NCBI RefSeq assembly: GCF_036381655.1
Contig: NZ_DASVCJ010000029.1
Span: forward strand, 3,276-67,275
Reading direction: 5' to 3'
Source of the DNA: Ferrovibrio sp036381655
GTDB lineage: Bacteria > Pseudomonadota > Alphaproteobacteria > Ferrovibrionales > Ferrovibrionaceae
DNA length: 64,000 nucleotides
In this document: positions 43,088-52,688 of the stretch, piece after piece
How positions within the stretch are numbered: the first letter of the stretch is position 1
How the letters are laid out: every line of letters starts with the position of its first letter
Position numbers and translations under genes: made by a program
Notes under the pieces: generated by a model
The model's input: only the letters and a program-made list of their open reading frames with translations
Databases searched by the model: none
Told to the model about the DNA's origin: nothing

Positions 43088-44944
43088 ATGCAGCGGGGAC
43101 TCCGACAGGCCGGTCTGGCGGCAGGCCTCGCTACCCTTCTTGCGGTCGCCGGCGGGGCGGCGACCTGGGCGCAGCCGATTCGTCTGATTCCGCCGAGCCG
43201 CGATGCGGACGCGCAACGTCCCGCGCCGCCGGAGCCGGCCATCTCGGCACCGCCGCAAACCAATACGCCGCAGACCAACATCCCGCCGATCGGCGCTCAA
43301 ACCTCCATCGGCCAGCCGGCCGCCGCCAGCAATTCGGAAGGCAGCGAATCCGAGGGCAGCGTGCAGAAGGCATTCGTCATCCAGCCGCTTCAGGCGCCCG
43401 ACCCGTCCACGGCCGGCTTGCTGGACGATGACAATGGCGGTCTCGGCGCCGAGATGTGGCAGGGCACCGATCTGCCGCGGGCCATGCGCCTCCTGACCGT
43501 CTTGCCCGCTCCGGTGCCCGCGCCGGCCCTGCGCGATCTGCAGCGCCGCCTGCTGCTGACCACGGCGGAGGTGCCGGCCGGCACGCCGGGCACCCCGAGC
43601 CTGCTGGGACAGCGCATCACGCAGCTTTACCGCCTCGGGCTGATCGGCGAGGCCGAGCAACTGGCGGAGCCCCAACCGCCCCTGCTGAAGGATGCCGTCT
43701 TCACCCAGCTGCCGGTCGAAGCCGCTTTGCTGCGCAACGATCTTGGCCGCGCCTGCGAACTCGACGCGGCGGGCCTGCGCGAAGACGGCTCGGCCTATTG
43801 GCAGAAGCTGGCGGTGTTCTGCCGCTATCTGGCCAAGGACATTCCCGGCGGCGATCTGGCGCTCAGCCTGTGGCGCGACGGCGGCGGCGACGATCCGGCC
43901 TTTGCGGCCCTGGCCGCGGCGATGCGCGGCGATGCGCGGGTGAAGGTCGAAACGCTCGGCGCCAGCGCCAGTCCGCTGCATTTCGCCATGCTGCGGGCGG
44001 CCGGCAAGCCGCTGCCCAAGGATATGCTGGAGATCGCGCCGCCGGTGCTGCTGGCCGCCCTGGCCGGATACGACAAGGCCGATCCGGAATTGCGGCTGGC
44101 TGCCGCCGAAAAGGCCGTACTCTATGGCACCCTCCCGGCCGCCAGGCTCGCCGAGGCCTATGCCGCCCTGCCGATCAGCGACGCACAGCGCACGGCCTTG
44201 TCCAAGGGCAAGGAAAAATCCGCCCGCGCGGCCGCCCTCCTCTATCAGGAAGCCAAGGCTGCCGCCGATGCGAAGACGCGCGCCGCGCTGCTGCAGAAGG
44301 GTTTCGATCTGGCGCAAAGCCGCGACCTGCTGATGGTGACAGCCGCGGTCTACAAGCCGCTGCTCAGCGGATTGACGCCGGACGAGACGACCATTTCCGC
44401 CGCGCCGGCGGTGATACGCCTGGCGCTGGCCGCCGGGGCCGAGGATATCGCGCGGCTGTGGTACAACAACTTGCTCACCCTTCCGCCGGAGCGCGGCAAG
44501 GCGGGCGACATGGCCGCCCAGCTCTGGCCGTTGCTGCTGTTGAGCGAAGGCCAATGGCGCGACAGCAGTTACGATGCCTGGCTGGCGACGCTGCAATCGC
44601 AGCCGGAAGCCGAGCGCGATGCGCGCGCCACCTTGCTGCTGACGCTGGCGGAGGGTGCCGGCATCGCAGTGCCGGCGAACCGCTGGCAGGCCTTGCTTGC
44701 GCCCTCCGCCATGGAAAGCGGCGCAGTGCCATCGGTGGTGATCTGGCACGGTTTGCAGCGGGCATCGCAATCCAAGGCCAAGGCCGAGACGGTTGCCCTG
44801 GCGCTGGCCCTGCTCGGGCCGCGGGGCACGGCGAAGGCCGATGGCCAAAGCCTTGCCACGGCGCTGGGCGCGCTGCGCGAGGTCGGCCTCGCTGCCGACA
44901 GCAAGCGGATAGCGCTCGAAGCCGCGCTGCTGCACGGCTTCTGA
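43088..44944 (+). CDS. Large exported alpha-helical protein of unknown function
   Basis: 618 residues. A signal peptide (LAAGLATLLAVAGGAATWAQ) is followed by a Pro/Gln-rich stretch (30-110) and a long Ala/Leu-rich helical-repeat region resembling an alpha solenoid (about 130-615). No catalytic motif was seen. Its conserved neighbours, the 46-residue membrane protein upstream and xerD downstream, suggest a housekeeping envelope role, but this is inference. ATG at 43088 is 4 bases after the upstream stop. Confidence 0.75.
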   Translation: MQRGLRQAGLAAGLATLLAVAGGAATWAQPIRLIPPSRDADAQRPAPPEPAISAPPQTNTPQTNIPPIGAQTSIGQPAAASNSEGSESEGSVQKAFVIQPLQAPDPSTAGLLDDDNGGLGAEMWQGTDLPRAMRLLTVLPAPVPAPALRDLQRRLLLTTAEVPAGTPGTPSLLGQRITQLYRLGLIGEAEQLAEPQPPLLKDAVFTQLPVEAALLRNDLGRACELDAAGLREDGSAYWQKLAVFCRYLAKDIPGGDLALSLWRDGGGDDPAFAALAAAMRGDARVKVETLGASASPLHFAMLRAAGKPLPKDMLEIAPPVLLAALAGYDKADPELRLAAAEKAVLYGTLPAARLAEAYAALPISDAQRTALSKGKEKSARAAALLYQEAKAAADAKTRAALLQKGFDLAQSRDLLMVTAAVYKPLLSGLTPDETTISAAPAVIRLALAAGAEDIARLWYNNLLTLPPERGKAGDMAAQLWPLLLLSEGQWRDSSYDAWLATLQSQPEAERDARATLLLTLAEGAGIAVPANRWQALLAPSAMESGAVPSVVIWHGLQRASQSKAKAETVALALALLGPRGTAKADGQSLATALGALREVGLAADSKRIALEAALLHGF

Positions 44945-44962
44945 GCGGAAACGGCGCCAAGG

Positions 44963-45964
44963 ATGGCGCGCGCCGACCGACGCCCCCCTGACCGGCATTC
45001 TCCCGGTCGACATTCCCCCGCTCGACACTCTCTGGGCCGCCATATCGAGAGCTTCCTCGAGATGCTGAGCGCCGAGCGCGGCCTGGCGAAGAATTCCCTG
45101 CTCGCCTATCAGACCGATCTCGCCGATTTCGCCGGCTTTCTCGCCGCCCGCGAAGAGACCCCGCAGCAGGTCGGTATCGATGCGCTCCGTCTCTACGTGC
45201 AAGGCCTGGCCGATGCCGGCCTGAAGCCAACGACGGCGGCCCGGCGGCTCTCGGCCCTGCGGCAGTTCTTCCGCTTCCTGGCCCAGGAAGGCATCCGCAA
45301 GGACGATCCGGCGGCCCTGCTGGACGCCCCCAAGCGCGCCCGCCCGCTGCCGAAGATCCTGAGCGAAGACGAGGTCGACCGCCTGCTGGCGGAAGCGCGC
45401 CGCCTGCGCGACGATCCGGCGGAGGCCGCGCGGCTGACGGCGCTGCTGGAACTGCTTTACGCCACCGGATTGCGGGTAAGCGAACTGGTTTCCCTGCGCT
45501 GGCCGCCTTTCGGCGACGATCCGCGCTTTCTCGTGATTCGCGGCAAGGGCGGCAAGGAGCGGCTGGTGCCGCTGAGCCAGCCGGCGCGCGAAGCGGTCGA
45601 GGATTACGCCGGCTGGCGCAAGGACTTCCTGCAGCCGAAGCAATCGTCGCCCTGGCTGTTTCCTTCGCGCGGCGAAAGCGGCCACCTGACCCGGCAGCGT
45701 TTCGGCCAATTGTTGAAGGAGCTTGCGGTGGCTGCGGGCATTGCGCCGGCGAAAGTCTCGCCGCACGTGCTGCGTCATGCTTTCGCCAGCCACCTGCTCG
45801 CCCGTGGCGCCGATCTGCGCGCCGTGCAGAAGATGCTCGGCCATGCCGATATCAGCACGACGCAGATCTACACGCATGTGCTGGAAGCCCGTAAACAGGC
45901 GCTGGTCCAGGCCCATCACCCGCTGGCACGGCCGTCCGGCAAGGGAACCGGGACGGCCCGATAG
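44963..45964 (+). CDS. xerD: Tyrosine recombinase XerD
   Basis: 333 residues. An N-terminal SAM-like core-binding domain (about 30-115) and a C-terminal catalytic domain with the RKHRHY residues: Arg in YATGLRVSELVSLRW, Lys in GKGGKERLVPL, HVLRHAFASHLL and GHADISTTQIYTHV. It resolves chromosome dimers at dif with XerC. The first 25 residues hold a degenerate Arg-His-Ser repeat (RHSPGRHSPARHSLGRH), and a later start nearer GRHIESFLE is possible. The XerC partner is not in the window. Confidence 0.93.
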   Translation: MARADRRPPDRHSPGRHSPARHSLGRHIESFLEMLSAERGLAKNSLLAYQTDLADFAGFLAAREETPQQVGIDALRLYVQGLADAGLKPTTAARRLSALRQFFRFLAQEGIRKDDPAALLDAPKRARPLPKILSEDEVDRLLAEARRLRDDPAEAARLTALLELLYATGLRVSELVSLRWPPFGDDPRFLVIRGKGGKERLVPLSQPAREAVEDYAGWRKDFLQPKQSSPWLFPSRGESGHLTRQRFGQLLKELAVAAGIAPAKVSPHVLRHAFASHLLARGADLRAVQKMLGHADISTTQIYTHVLEARKQALVQAHHPLARPSGKGTGTAR

Positions 45965-46060
45965 TTTTATCGGTAACTTTCTTGTCCCAACGTCAGGCTT
46001 GCCAAGCAGCCGCCGCACCGTTAGCAGATGCAGCAAGACCTCAAGGGAGAGTAAAGCGCC

Positions 46061-47038
46061 ATGAGCTTCAAGACGATCACCCCCGCTCCGGCCCGGCTGA
46101 ACCGCTGTGAACTCGCGGTGCCGGGCAGCAATACGAAGCTGTTCGAAAAAGCCGCCAAGTCGGCCGCCGATGTGATCTTCCTCGATCTCGAAGATGCCGT
46201 CGCACCCGACGATAAGCCGCAGGCGCGCAAGAATATCATCCAGGCGCTGCACGAGGTCGACTGGGGCAACAAGACGATGTCGGTGCGCATCAACGGCCTC
46301 GATACGCAGTACATGTACCGCGATGTCGTCGAGGTGATCGAAGGCGCCGGCGACAAACTGGACCTCGTTATGGTGCCGAAGGTCGGCACGGCAGCCGACA
46401 TCTATGCCGTCGACATGCTGCTGACCCAGATCGAGGCGGCAAAGGGATTCAAGAAGCGCATCGGCATCGAGGCGATCATCGAAACCGCCTTGGGCATGCA
46501 GAACATCCACGAGATCGCCGCCGCTTCGCCGCGGCTGGAAAGCCTGCATTTCGGCGTCGCCGATTATTCGGCCTCGACGCGGGCGCGCACCACCTCGATC
46601 GGCGGCCCCAACCCGCTTTATGGCGTGCTGACCGACAAGGACGGCGACAAGCCGCGCGAGTTCTTCTGGGGCGACATGTGGCATTACGCCATCGCCCGCA
46701 TGGTGGTGGCGGCCCGCGCCAATGGCTTGCGGCCGATCGACGGGCCGTTCGGCGACTTCGCCGATGCGGAAGGCTACAAGGCGCAGGCCAACCGCGCGGC
46801 GATCCTCGGCTGCGAAGGCAAATGGGCGATCCACCCCTCGCAAATCCCGCTCGCCAACGAGGTCTACACGCCGCCCGCGGAAGAGGTGAAGAAGGCGCGC
46901 CGCATCCTGGAGGCGATGAAACAGGCGCAGGCGGAAGGCAAGGGCGCCGTCGCGCTGGACGGCAAGCTGATCGACATCGCCTCGATCCGCCAGGCGGAAG
47001 GCATCGTCAAGCAGGCCGAACTGATCGCCCGCGGGTGA
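46061..47038 (+). CDS. mcl1: L-malyl-CoA/beta-methylmalyl-CoA lyase (CitE-like)
   Basis: 325 residues. A HpcH/HpaI-CitE fold with RCELAVPGSNTKLFEKAAKS, VIFLDLEDAVAPDDKPQARK (metal-binding Glu/Asp), and the Mcl1-type ADYSASTRARTTSIGGPNP. It cleaves malyl-CoA to glyoxylate and acetyl-CoA and methylmalyl-CoA to glyoxylate and propionyl-CoA, as used in the ethylmalonyl-CoA pathway. The upstream GGGAG is 11 bases from the ATG. No other pathway genes are adjacent, so the physiological route is inferred. Confidence 0.88.
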   Translation: MSFKTITPAPARLNRCELAVPGSNTKLFEKAAKSAADVIFLDLEDAVAPDDKPQARKNIIQALHEVDWGNKTMSVRINGLDTQYMYRDVVEVIEGAGDKLDLVMVPKVGTAADIYAVDMLLTQIEAAKGFKKRIGIEAIIETALGMQNIHEIAAASPRLESLHFGVADYSASTRARTTSIGGPNPLYGVLTDKDGDKPREFFWGDMWHYAIARMVVAARANGLRPIDGPFGDFADAEGYKAQANRAAILGCEGKWAIHPSQIPLANEVYTPPAEEVKKARRILEAMKQAQAEGKGAVALDGKLIDIASIRQAEGIVKQAELIARG

Positions 47039-47041
47039 TCT

Positions 47042-48994
47042 TCACTCGCCGCCGACCGCCGCCACCGATGTGGCGGCGGTCGCCGCCTGCACCGGCATAT
47101 CCTTGTCCTGACCAAGCGGCGCATGCCGGAATTCCGGCACCAGTATTTTCAGCTGCGCCAGCACGGTCGCGGTATCGCGCGCTGCGGCTGCCTGCGCCAG
47201 CACATCCAATGCGGCATTCAGCTCGGCCCGATCCAGCACGCGCGGCGCTGCCAGCAGAATGCCCTCCTGCGAGGTCGGCACCAGCGCCTCGTCATGGTGC
47301 AGCACTTCTTCGTACAGCTTCTCGCCAGGCCGCAGGCCGGTGAAGACGATCTTCACATCCACATCGGGCTTCAGGCCGGCCAGACGGATCATCTGGCGCG
47401 CCAGATCCTGAATCCGCACCGGCTCGCCCATGTCGAGCACGAATATCTTGCCGCCGCCATTGAGTTCCTCCTGCGGCAGGGCCGCCGCCTGCAGGATGAG
47501 TTCGACCGCCTCGCGGGTGGTCATGAAGAAGCGGGTCACGTCGGGATGGGTGACCGTCAGCGGCCCGCCCTGGCTGAGCTGGCGCTGGAACAGCGGCACG
47601 ACCGAGCCGGACGAGCCGAGCACATTGCCGAACCGCACGGTGACGAAACGCGTGCCGGCCTGCGCCACGTCCAGGCTCTGGCAGATCATTTCCGCGACGC
47701 GCTTGGTTGCGCCCATGACATTGGTCGGATTGACCGCCTTGTCGGTCGAGATCAGGACCATGGCCTCGACGCCATGGCGCTGGCAGGCCTCGGCCAGCTC
47801 GCGCGTGCCGATCGCGTTGGTCAGCACGCCTTCCTCGGCATTGCCCTCGACCAGCGGCACATGCTTATAGGCGGCTGCATGCAGGACGATCTCGGGCCGG
47901 TATTCGCGGAATACCTGTTCGATGCGGTCCCGCGAACGGACATTGGCCAGAACGGCCATGCGCGGCACGGCGGCAAACCGCTCGGCCATCTCCATGTCGA
48001 TCTGATAAAGCGCATGTTCGCTCTGCTCGAACAGGACGACCAGCGACGGGGCAAGCTCGGCGATCTGGCGCACCAGCTCGGACCCGATGGTGCCGCCGGC
48101 ACCAGTAACCAGGACGCGGCGGCCGGCAAAGAGTTTTGCCACCGGGGCACGGTTGAGCACGCGCTGCGGCCGGCCAAGCAGATCTTCGACATCGATCGGC
48201 CGCAATTGCTGCGCCGTCTCGCCTTCCTTGCGAAACTCGGTCAGGCGCGGCAGGCGCGCCACCGTCAATCCGAGCGGCGTGGCGGCATCCAGCAATTGGC
48301 GGATCGCACCGCCGCCCAGGCGCTCATCGGCGACGATGATCCGCCGCGGCCGGTCGAACTCGCGCAAGCCCTGCACGACCGCGGAAATGTCGTGGAGACC
48401 GCCGAGGATGCGAACGCCGCGCAGATCGCGGCCCTGCCGGCCCTCGCTGTTGTCGATGATGCCGACCACGCGATAACCGGCCTGGCGGTTGCGTTCCATC
48501 TCGCGGATGAAGGCGTCCGCCGCCAGGCCCGAGCCGACCAGCAGGACCGGTACGCGCTTGTCTTCGCCGCGCTTCCACAGCTCGATCAGGCTGCCGTCCT
48601 TCCAGCTGCGGTACAGAAGACGGGGCCCGCCCAGCAGCGGCACAAGAATGAAGAATTGCAGCAGCAAGGCGCTGCGGGGATAGCTTTCCAGGCGGGTGAC
48701 GAAAAACAGCAGCGGCAGGAAAATCAGCAATGCCAATGCACTGGCCCGCATGATGGCCAGCATGTCGCGCACGGACGCGAAATGCCAGATGCCGCGATAG
48801 AGGCCGGAATAGCGGAAGACCACCGCCGCGACGGCGGCGAAAATGACCATCGCTTCCCAATAGGTGGACAGCGTCCAGGGCAGATCGGCCAGCCAATAGC
48901 GCAGGCCGAGCGCCAACTGGAAGGATACCGCCGCCATGACGATGTCGTGCAGCGCCACCAGCACGATGCGGCGGTTGAGGCGAGCGAAAGGCAT
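47042..48994 (-). CDS. Nucleoside-diphosphate-sugar epimerase/dehydratase (CapD/WbpM/PglF-type membrane protein)
   Basis: 650 residues. Four N-terminal membrane helices (about 1-110), a CoA-binding-like domain (about 140-230), then a Rossmann extended SDR with VLVTGAGGTIGSELVRQIA near 288, DKAVNPTNVMGATKRVAEM and PVRIQDLARQMIRLAG. The active-site triad has a Met or Thr variant in place of Tyr typical of 4,6-dehydratases. It would convert UDP-GlcNAc to a 4-keto-6-deoxy sugar. ATG 48994 is chosen; GTG at 49015 is possible. It is at the end of the three-gene glycan operon. Confidence 0.9.
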   Translation of the reverse strand: MPFARLNRRIVLVALHDIVMAAVSFQLALGLRYWLADLPWTLSTYWEAMVIFAAVAAVVFRYSGLYRGIWHFASVRDMLAIMRASALALLIFLPLLFFVTRLESYPRSALLLQFFILVPLLGGPRLLYRSWKDGSLIELWKRGEDKRVPVLLVGSGLAADAFIREMERNRQAGYRVVGIIDNSEGRQGRDLRGVRILGGLHDISAVVQGLREFDRPRRIIVADERLGGGAIRQLLDAATPLGLTVARLPRLTEFRKEGETAQQLRPIDVEDLLGRPQRVLNRAPVAKLFAGRRVLVTGAGGTIGSELVRQIAELAPSLVVLFEQSEHALYQIDMEMAERFAAVPRMAVLANVRSRDRIEQVFREYRPEIVLHAAAYKHVPLVEGNAEEGVLTNAIGTRELAEACQRHGVEAMVLISTDKAVNPTNVMGATKRVAEMICQSLDVAQAGTRFVTVRFGNVLGSSGSVVPLFQRQLSQGGPLTVTHPDVTRFFMTTREAVELILQAAALPQEELNGGGKIFVLDMGEPVRIQDLARQMIRLAGLKPDVDVKIVFTGLRPGEKLYEEVLHHDEALVPTSQEGILLAAPRVLDRAELNAALDVLAQAAAARDTATVLAQLKILVPEFRHAPLGQDKDMPVQAATAATSVAAVGGE

Positions 48995-49042
48995 GGCGGG
49001 CTTCAGCGTCGGCACGGTGCGTCCGGTGGTTGTGGGGCGACG

Positions 49043-50065
49043 CTATAGTACTGGCTTTGCGGGCTGAGCGAAATGCCTGCACAGCAGAATGGTCAGGCCG
49101 GCGGCAACCGTCACCGCCAAGCCGTTCAGGGGCCAGCCTGCGCTGGAGACCAGCGCCAATCCGATCAGCGCGACATTCAGGGCTGCGATGCGGCGCGTGA
49201 CCGAGACATGATCGCCAAATCGGCGGGCCGCCTGCTGATAGAAATGGCTGCGATGCGCCTCCCAGATCTTCTCCCGCCGCAGCAGACGGCGCAGCAGCGT
49301 GATGCTGGCATCGAGCCAGTAATACATCGGCACTATCAGCGCCGCCGCCCATTGGCCCTGAAGCGCCGCATCGAGCAGCAGCCAGCCGAGCAGGAAGCCC
49401 GCCGGCACGCTGCCGACATCGCCGAGAAAGACCCTGGCGCGGTTCCAGTTCCACGGCAGGAAACCGAGCCCCGCAGCCGCCAGGATGAGCGCCAGGCCGC
49501 CGCTGCTGTCCGCGTCTCCCGCTATCGCATGCAGGGCGGCGATGCCGATGCCGATGGATGCCATCTCGGTGCCGCTGATGCCGTTGATCCCGTCCATGAA
49601 GTTGAAAAGATTCGTGAACCACAGCCAGGCGAAGAAGCAGACGATCCGCTCCAGCCAGAGCGGCATCCAGCCGCCGGCGATGCGCGCCTCGGCCGGCAGC
49701 AGAGCCAGGACGATGCCGATGACCAGGGCCTGCGCCGCCAGCCGCAGCCGCGCCGGCAGGCCGCCGGCACGGCGATCGTCGAGCCACGAAATCGCCGCGA
49801 GCGCCAGCGCCCCGAGCAGCGCAACGGCCGCGACCGCGTCCTGCAGCAGACCGAGCCAGACGGCGGCGGCGGCAACGATGCCGGCCATGACCGCGATGCC
49901 GCCACCCCGCGGAGTGGCTTCGGCATGGCTGGAGCGGGCATTCGGCACATCCCACACCGCCCGGCGCTTCAACCAGGCGATCAGCGGCCGCATCGCCAGC
50001 GCAACAATCAGTCCGGCCAGCGCGGCAAGTGCAATAGCCCACGCCCAGTAAGCCAAGCCGGTCAT
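49043..50065 (-). CDS. MraY/WecA-family undecaprenyl-phosphate sugar-1-phosphate transferase
   Basis: 340 residues, about ten membrane helices. Conserved cytoplasmic motifs: HAEATPRGGGIAV, NLFNFMDGINGISGTE (NxxNFMDG) and LGDVGSVPAGFLLGW, with the HRSHFYQQA-like final loop. It would start a lipid-linked glycan by transferring a sugar phosphate to undecaprenyl phosphate (WbpL-like). Start overlaps the upstream glycosyltransferase stop by four bases, so they are coupled. Confidence 0.92.
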   Translation of the reverse strand: MTGLAYWAWAIALAALAGLIVALAMRPLIAWLKRRAVWDVPNARSSHAEATPRGGGIAVMAGIVAAAAVWLGLLQDAVAAVALLGALALAAISWLDDRRAGGLPARLRLAAQALVIGIVLALLPAEARIAGGWMPLWLERIVCFFAWLWFTNLFNFMDGINGISGTEMASIGIGIAALHAIAGDADSSGGLALILAAAGLGFLPWNWNRARVFLGDVGSVPAGFLLGWLLLDAALQGQWAAALIVPMYYWLDASITLLRRLLRREKIWEAHRSHFYQQAARRFGDHVSVTRRIAALNVALIGLALVSSAGWPLNGLAVTVAAGLTILLCRHFAQPAKPVL

Positions 50066-51207
50066 GGCTCCTGCCCCAGCACATGCCGGTAAGCCGCCAG
50101 ACTTTGCGTCACGAAATGCTCAACCGAGAATTCGGCCTCGGCCTTGGCCCGGCCGGCGGCGGCCAGCCGGCGGCGGAGATCGGCATCCTCAAGCAACCGG
50201 CCTATGGCAGACGTCGTCGCTGCGGCATCACGTGCCGGCACCAGCAGGCCATTTTCCTCATGGCGCACCACCTCGCGGCATCCCGGAGCATCGGCGGTGA
50301 CGATGGCCCGCCCCACCGCACAGGCCTCGATCAGGTTGCGCGGCACGCCTTCTCCATAGAAGGATGGCATCGCGATCACGTGGGCTTTGGCCAGCGTATC
50401 CGGCATGTCATCGGAGAAGCCCCAATACTCGACCAGCCCGCGCGCCACCCAATCGTCCAATGCGTCTTGACCGATATCGGAGGGGCTGAGCGGATCGCGC
50501 CGGCCGACGAGGACAAAACGCGCCGGAATCTGCTTCGATTTGAAATGCTTGGCCGCGGCGACAAATTCATACAGCCCTTTGTCGCCAATCAGCCGCGCCG
50601 GAAACATCACGATGGGAGGATGCGCGGCATCGATCGGGGCTTCCGGCCGATTTACGAAACGCTGCATATCGACACCGCAGCCGCGGATCATCATCCAGCG
50701 CCCGGGTTGCACCATCCGGCCAGTCTCGAAAACCGCGAGGTCGTCGCCGTTCTGGAAGATCGCCAGGTTGTTCGGGTGGGCGAGTGCGATCCTATACAGG
50801 CGTTCGAGGATACTGCGCAGCAACCCGCCACCTTCATTGCGGCGGACAAATCCCAGGCCGGTAATGGCATGTATCACGGCGGGCACGCCGGTCAGCCGCG
50901 CCGCCATGCCGCCCCAGATCATCGGCTTGATCGAAACCAGATGCAGCAGGTCCGGCCGCAGCCGCAGGAACAGGACTGCCAGAGCGCCGAGCAACCGCAA
51001 ATCCGCGAACGGGCTGCGGCTGCCGCGGGCGAGCGGAATGGGATGGAACTGGAAGCCCTGGGCCGCAAGCCTTGCGGCGATCGCCGGATCGGCCGGCGCC
51101 GCCACATGCACCTCCCAGCCGCGCTGCTGCATCGCCAGCCCCACGGGCAGCCTATGGGTGGTGAAAAACAGCGCTTCCTGGACGACGATCAAGAGCCGGC
51201 GGGACAT
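50062..51207 (-). CDS. GT4-type glycosyltransferase (GT-B fold)
   Basis: 381 residues. The N-terminal domain opens LLIVVQEALFFTTHRLPVGL; the C-terminal nucleotide-sugar domain has VMFPARLIGDKGLYEFVAAA and the EX7E region PSFYGEGVPRNLIEACAVGR. It resembles PglA-like alpha-glycosyltransferases. It is the first gene of the glycan operon 51207-47042 and probably adds the second sugar to the lipid carrier. Donor and linkage are unknown. Confidence 0.9.
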   Translation of the reverse strand: MSRRLLIVVQEALFFTTHRLPVGLAMQQRGWEVHVAAPADPAIAARLAAQGFQFHPIPLARGSRSPFADLRLLGALAVLFLRLRPDLLHLVSIKPMIWGGMAARLTGVPAVIHAITGLGFVRRNEGGGLLRSILERLYRIALAHPNNLAIFQNGDDLAVFETGRMVQPGRWMMIRGCGVDMQRFVNRPEAPIDAAHPPIVMFPARLIGDKGLYEFVAAAKHFKSKQIPARFVLVGRRDPLSPSDIGQDALDDWVARGLVEYWGFSDDMPDTLAKAHVIAMPSFYGEGVPRNLIEACAVGRAIVTADAPGCREVVRHEENGLLVPARDAAATTSAIGRLLEDADLRRRLAAAGRAKAEAEFSVEHFVTQSLAAYRHVLGQEP

Positions 51208-51333
51208 GGACGGGCTCTATCCCGCCCGGACAGGCGGGTCAAGCGAAGGCGGCGGCCGGCCGCCCTTTATTGACAGGCGGCGGCGTGCGGGCTACCCCCT
51301 GCCCCTTGAGCTTTCCTGCCGAGAGACCCCGCC

Positions 51334-52626
51334 TTGTCCGTTTTCCGCCCTTCCCCCGATTCGATCGCCGTCGTCGGTCTCGGCTATGTCGGCCTGCCGC
51401 TGGCCCTGGCGCTGGCCAGGCATGGCCCGGTGCTGGGCTTCGATATCGACAAAGGCCGCATCGCCGAACTGCGCGAGGGGCATGACCGCACCCGCGAGGC
51501 CGATTCGGCCGCGCTGCGCGCCTCGACCCTGCACCTGAGCCATGAGCCGGCCGATCTGGCCGGACACGGCGTCTATATCGTCACCGTGCCGACCCCGGTG
51601 GACGCCAGGAACCAGCCCGATCTCGGCCCGGTCCGCTCGGCCTCCAGGAGCGTCGGCCAGGCCCTGCGGCACAATGCCGTGCCGGGCGCCATCGTCGTCT
51701 TCGAGAGCACGGTCTATCCCGGCGTCACCGAGGAGATCTGCGGCCCGATCATCGCCGCCGAGTCCGGCCTGGTCTGCGGCCGCGACTTCTTCCTCGGCTA
51801 TTCGCCCGAGCGCATCAATCCCGGCGACAGGGTGCATACGGTCGACAGGATCGCCAAGGTCGTCTCCGGCCAGACGCCGGCGGTGGCCGAAAAGCTCGCC
51901 GCGCTCTATGGCCGGGTGACCAGCGGCGGGATTCACCTGGCGCCCAGCATCAAGACGGCGGAAGCCGCCAAGGTGATCGAGAATGCCCAGCGCGACATCA
52001 ACATCGCCTTCGTCAACGAGATCGCCATGATCTTCGGCAAACTGGGCATTTCCACCCATGACGTGCTGGAGGCGGCCGGCACCAAGTGGAATTTCCTCAA
52101 ATTCCAGCCCGGCCTGGTCGGCGGCCATTGCATCGGCGTCGATCCGTATTACCTGGCCCACCGGGCCGAGCAGCTCGGCCATCATGCCCGCATCATCCTC
52201 TCGGGCCGGGCGATCAACGACGGCATGAGCCGCTATATCGCCGAGGCGGTCTCGGCCCGCATCCCGGCGCAGGGCACGGTGCTGGTGCTGGGTCTCACCT
52301 TCAAGGAAGACGTCCCCGACCTGCGCAATTCCAAGGTCGCCGACCTGATCGCGCATCTCAGGCAGCTCGGCCATGGCGTCAGCGTGCACGATCCGCTCGC
52401 CGATCCGAACGAGGCGCAGCATGAATACGGCGTCATGCTGAGCCCGCGGCTGGACGAGCTCGGCGGTTTCGACGCCATCCTGGCCGCCGTGCCGCATCAG
52501 GCCTATTGCCAGCTCTCCCCCGCCGCCCTGGCCGGCATGCTGAAGCCCGGCGGCCTCATCGCCGACATCAAGGGTATCTGGCGCCGCGCCGCGCTCCCCC
52601 AAGCCGTCAAATACTGGACGTTGTAA
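51334..52626 (+). CDS. UDP-sugar 6-dehydrogenase (TviB/WbpA-type nucleotide sugar dehydrogenase)
   Basis: 430 residues. NAD-binding VVGLGYVGLPLALALARHG near 14, middle domain KWNFLKFQPGLVGGHCIGVD (catalytic Cys) and a UDP-binding C-terminus VLGLTFKEDVPDLRNSKV. It would oxidise UDP-N-acetylhexosamine or UDP-Glc to the uronic acid for surface polysaccharide. The start is TTG at 51334 with GAGAG upstream; no ATG is placed well. It is divergent from the glycan operon, so they share a 126-base promoter region. Confidence 0.92.
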   Translation: MSVFRPSPDSIAVVGLGYVGLPLALALARHGPVLGFDIDKGRIAELREGHDRTREADSAALRASTLHLSHEPADLAGHGVYIVTVPTPVDARNQPDLGPVRSASRSVGQALRHNAVPGAIVVFESTVYPGVTEEICGPIIAAESGLVCGRDFFLGYSPERINPGDRVHTVDRIAKVVSGQTPAVAEKLAALYGRVTSGGIHLAPSIKTAEAAKVIENAQRDINIAFVNEIAMIFGKLGISTHDVLEAAGTKWNFLKFQPGLVGGHCIGVDPYYLAHRAEQLGHHARIILSGRAINDGMSRYIAEAVSARIPAQGTVLVLGLTFKEDVPDLRNSKVADLIAHLRQLGHGVSVHDPLADPNEAQHEYGVMLSPRLDELGGFDAILAAVPHQAYCQLSPAALAGMLKPGGLIADIKGIWRRAALPQAVKYWTL

Positions 52627-52688
52627 AACCGGCGGAGACTGGATTTTCCCCGCCGCCCGCACGACATTAGTGGCGTGAGGAGTTTTCC

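Noticed and set aside
42743..46843. Very long minus-strand open frame (over 1300 residues)
   Set aside because: It lies antisense to the secreted protein, xerD and malyl-CoA lyase genes, which have clear family motifs; the long frame results from high GC content.
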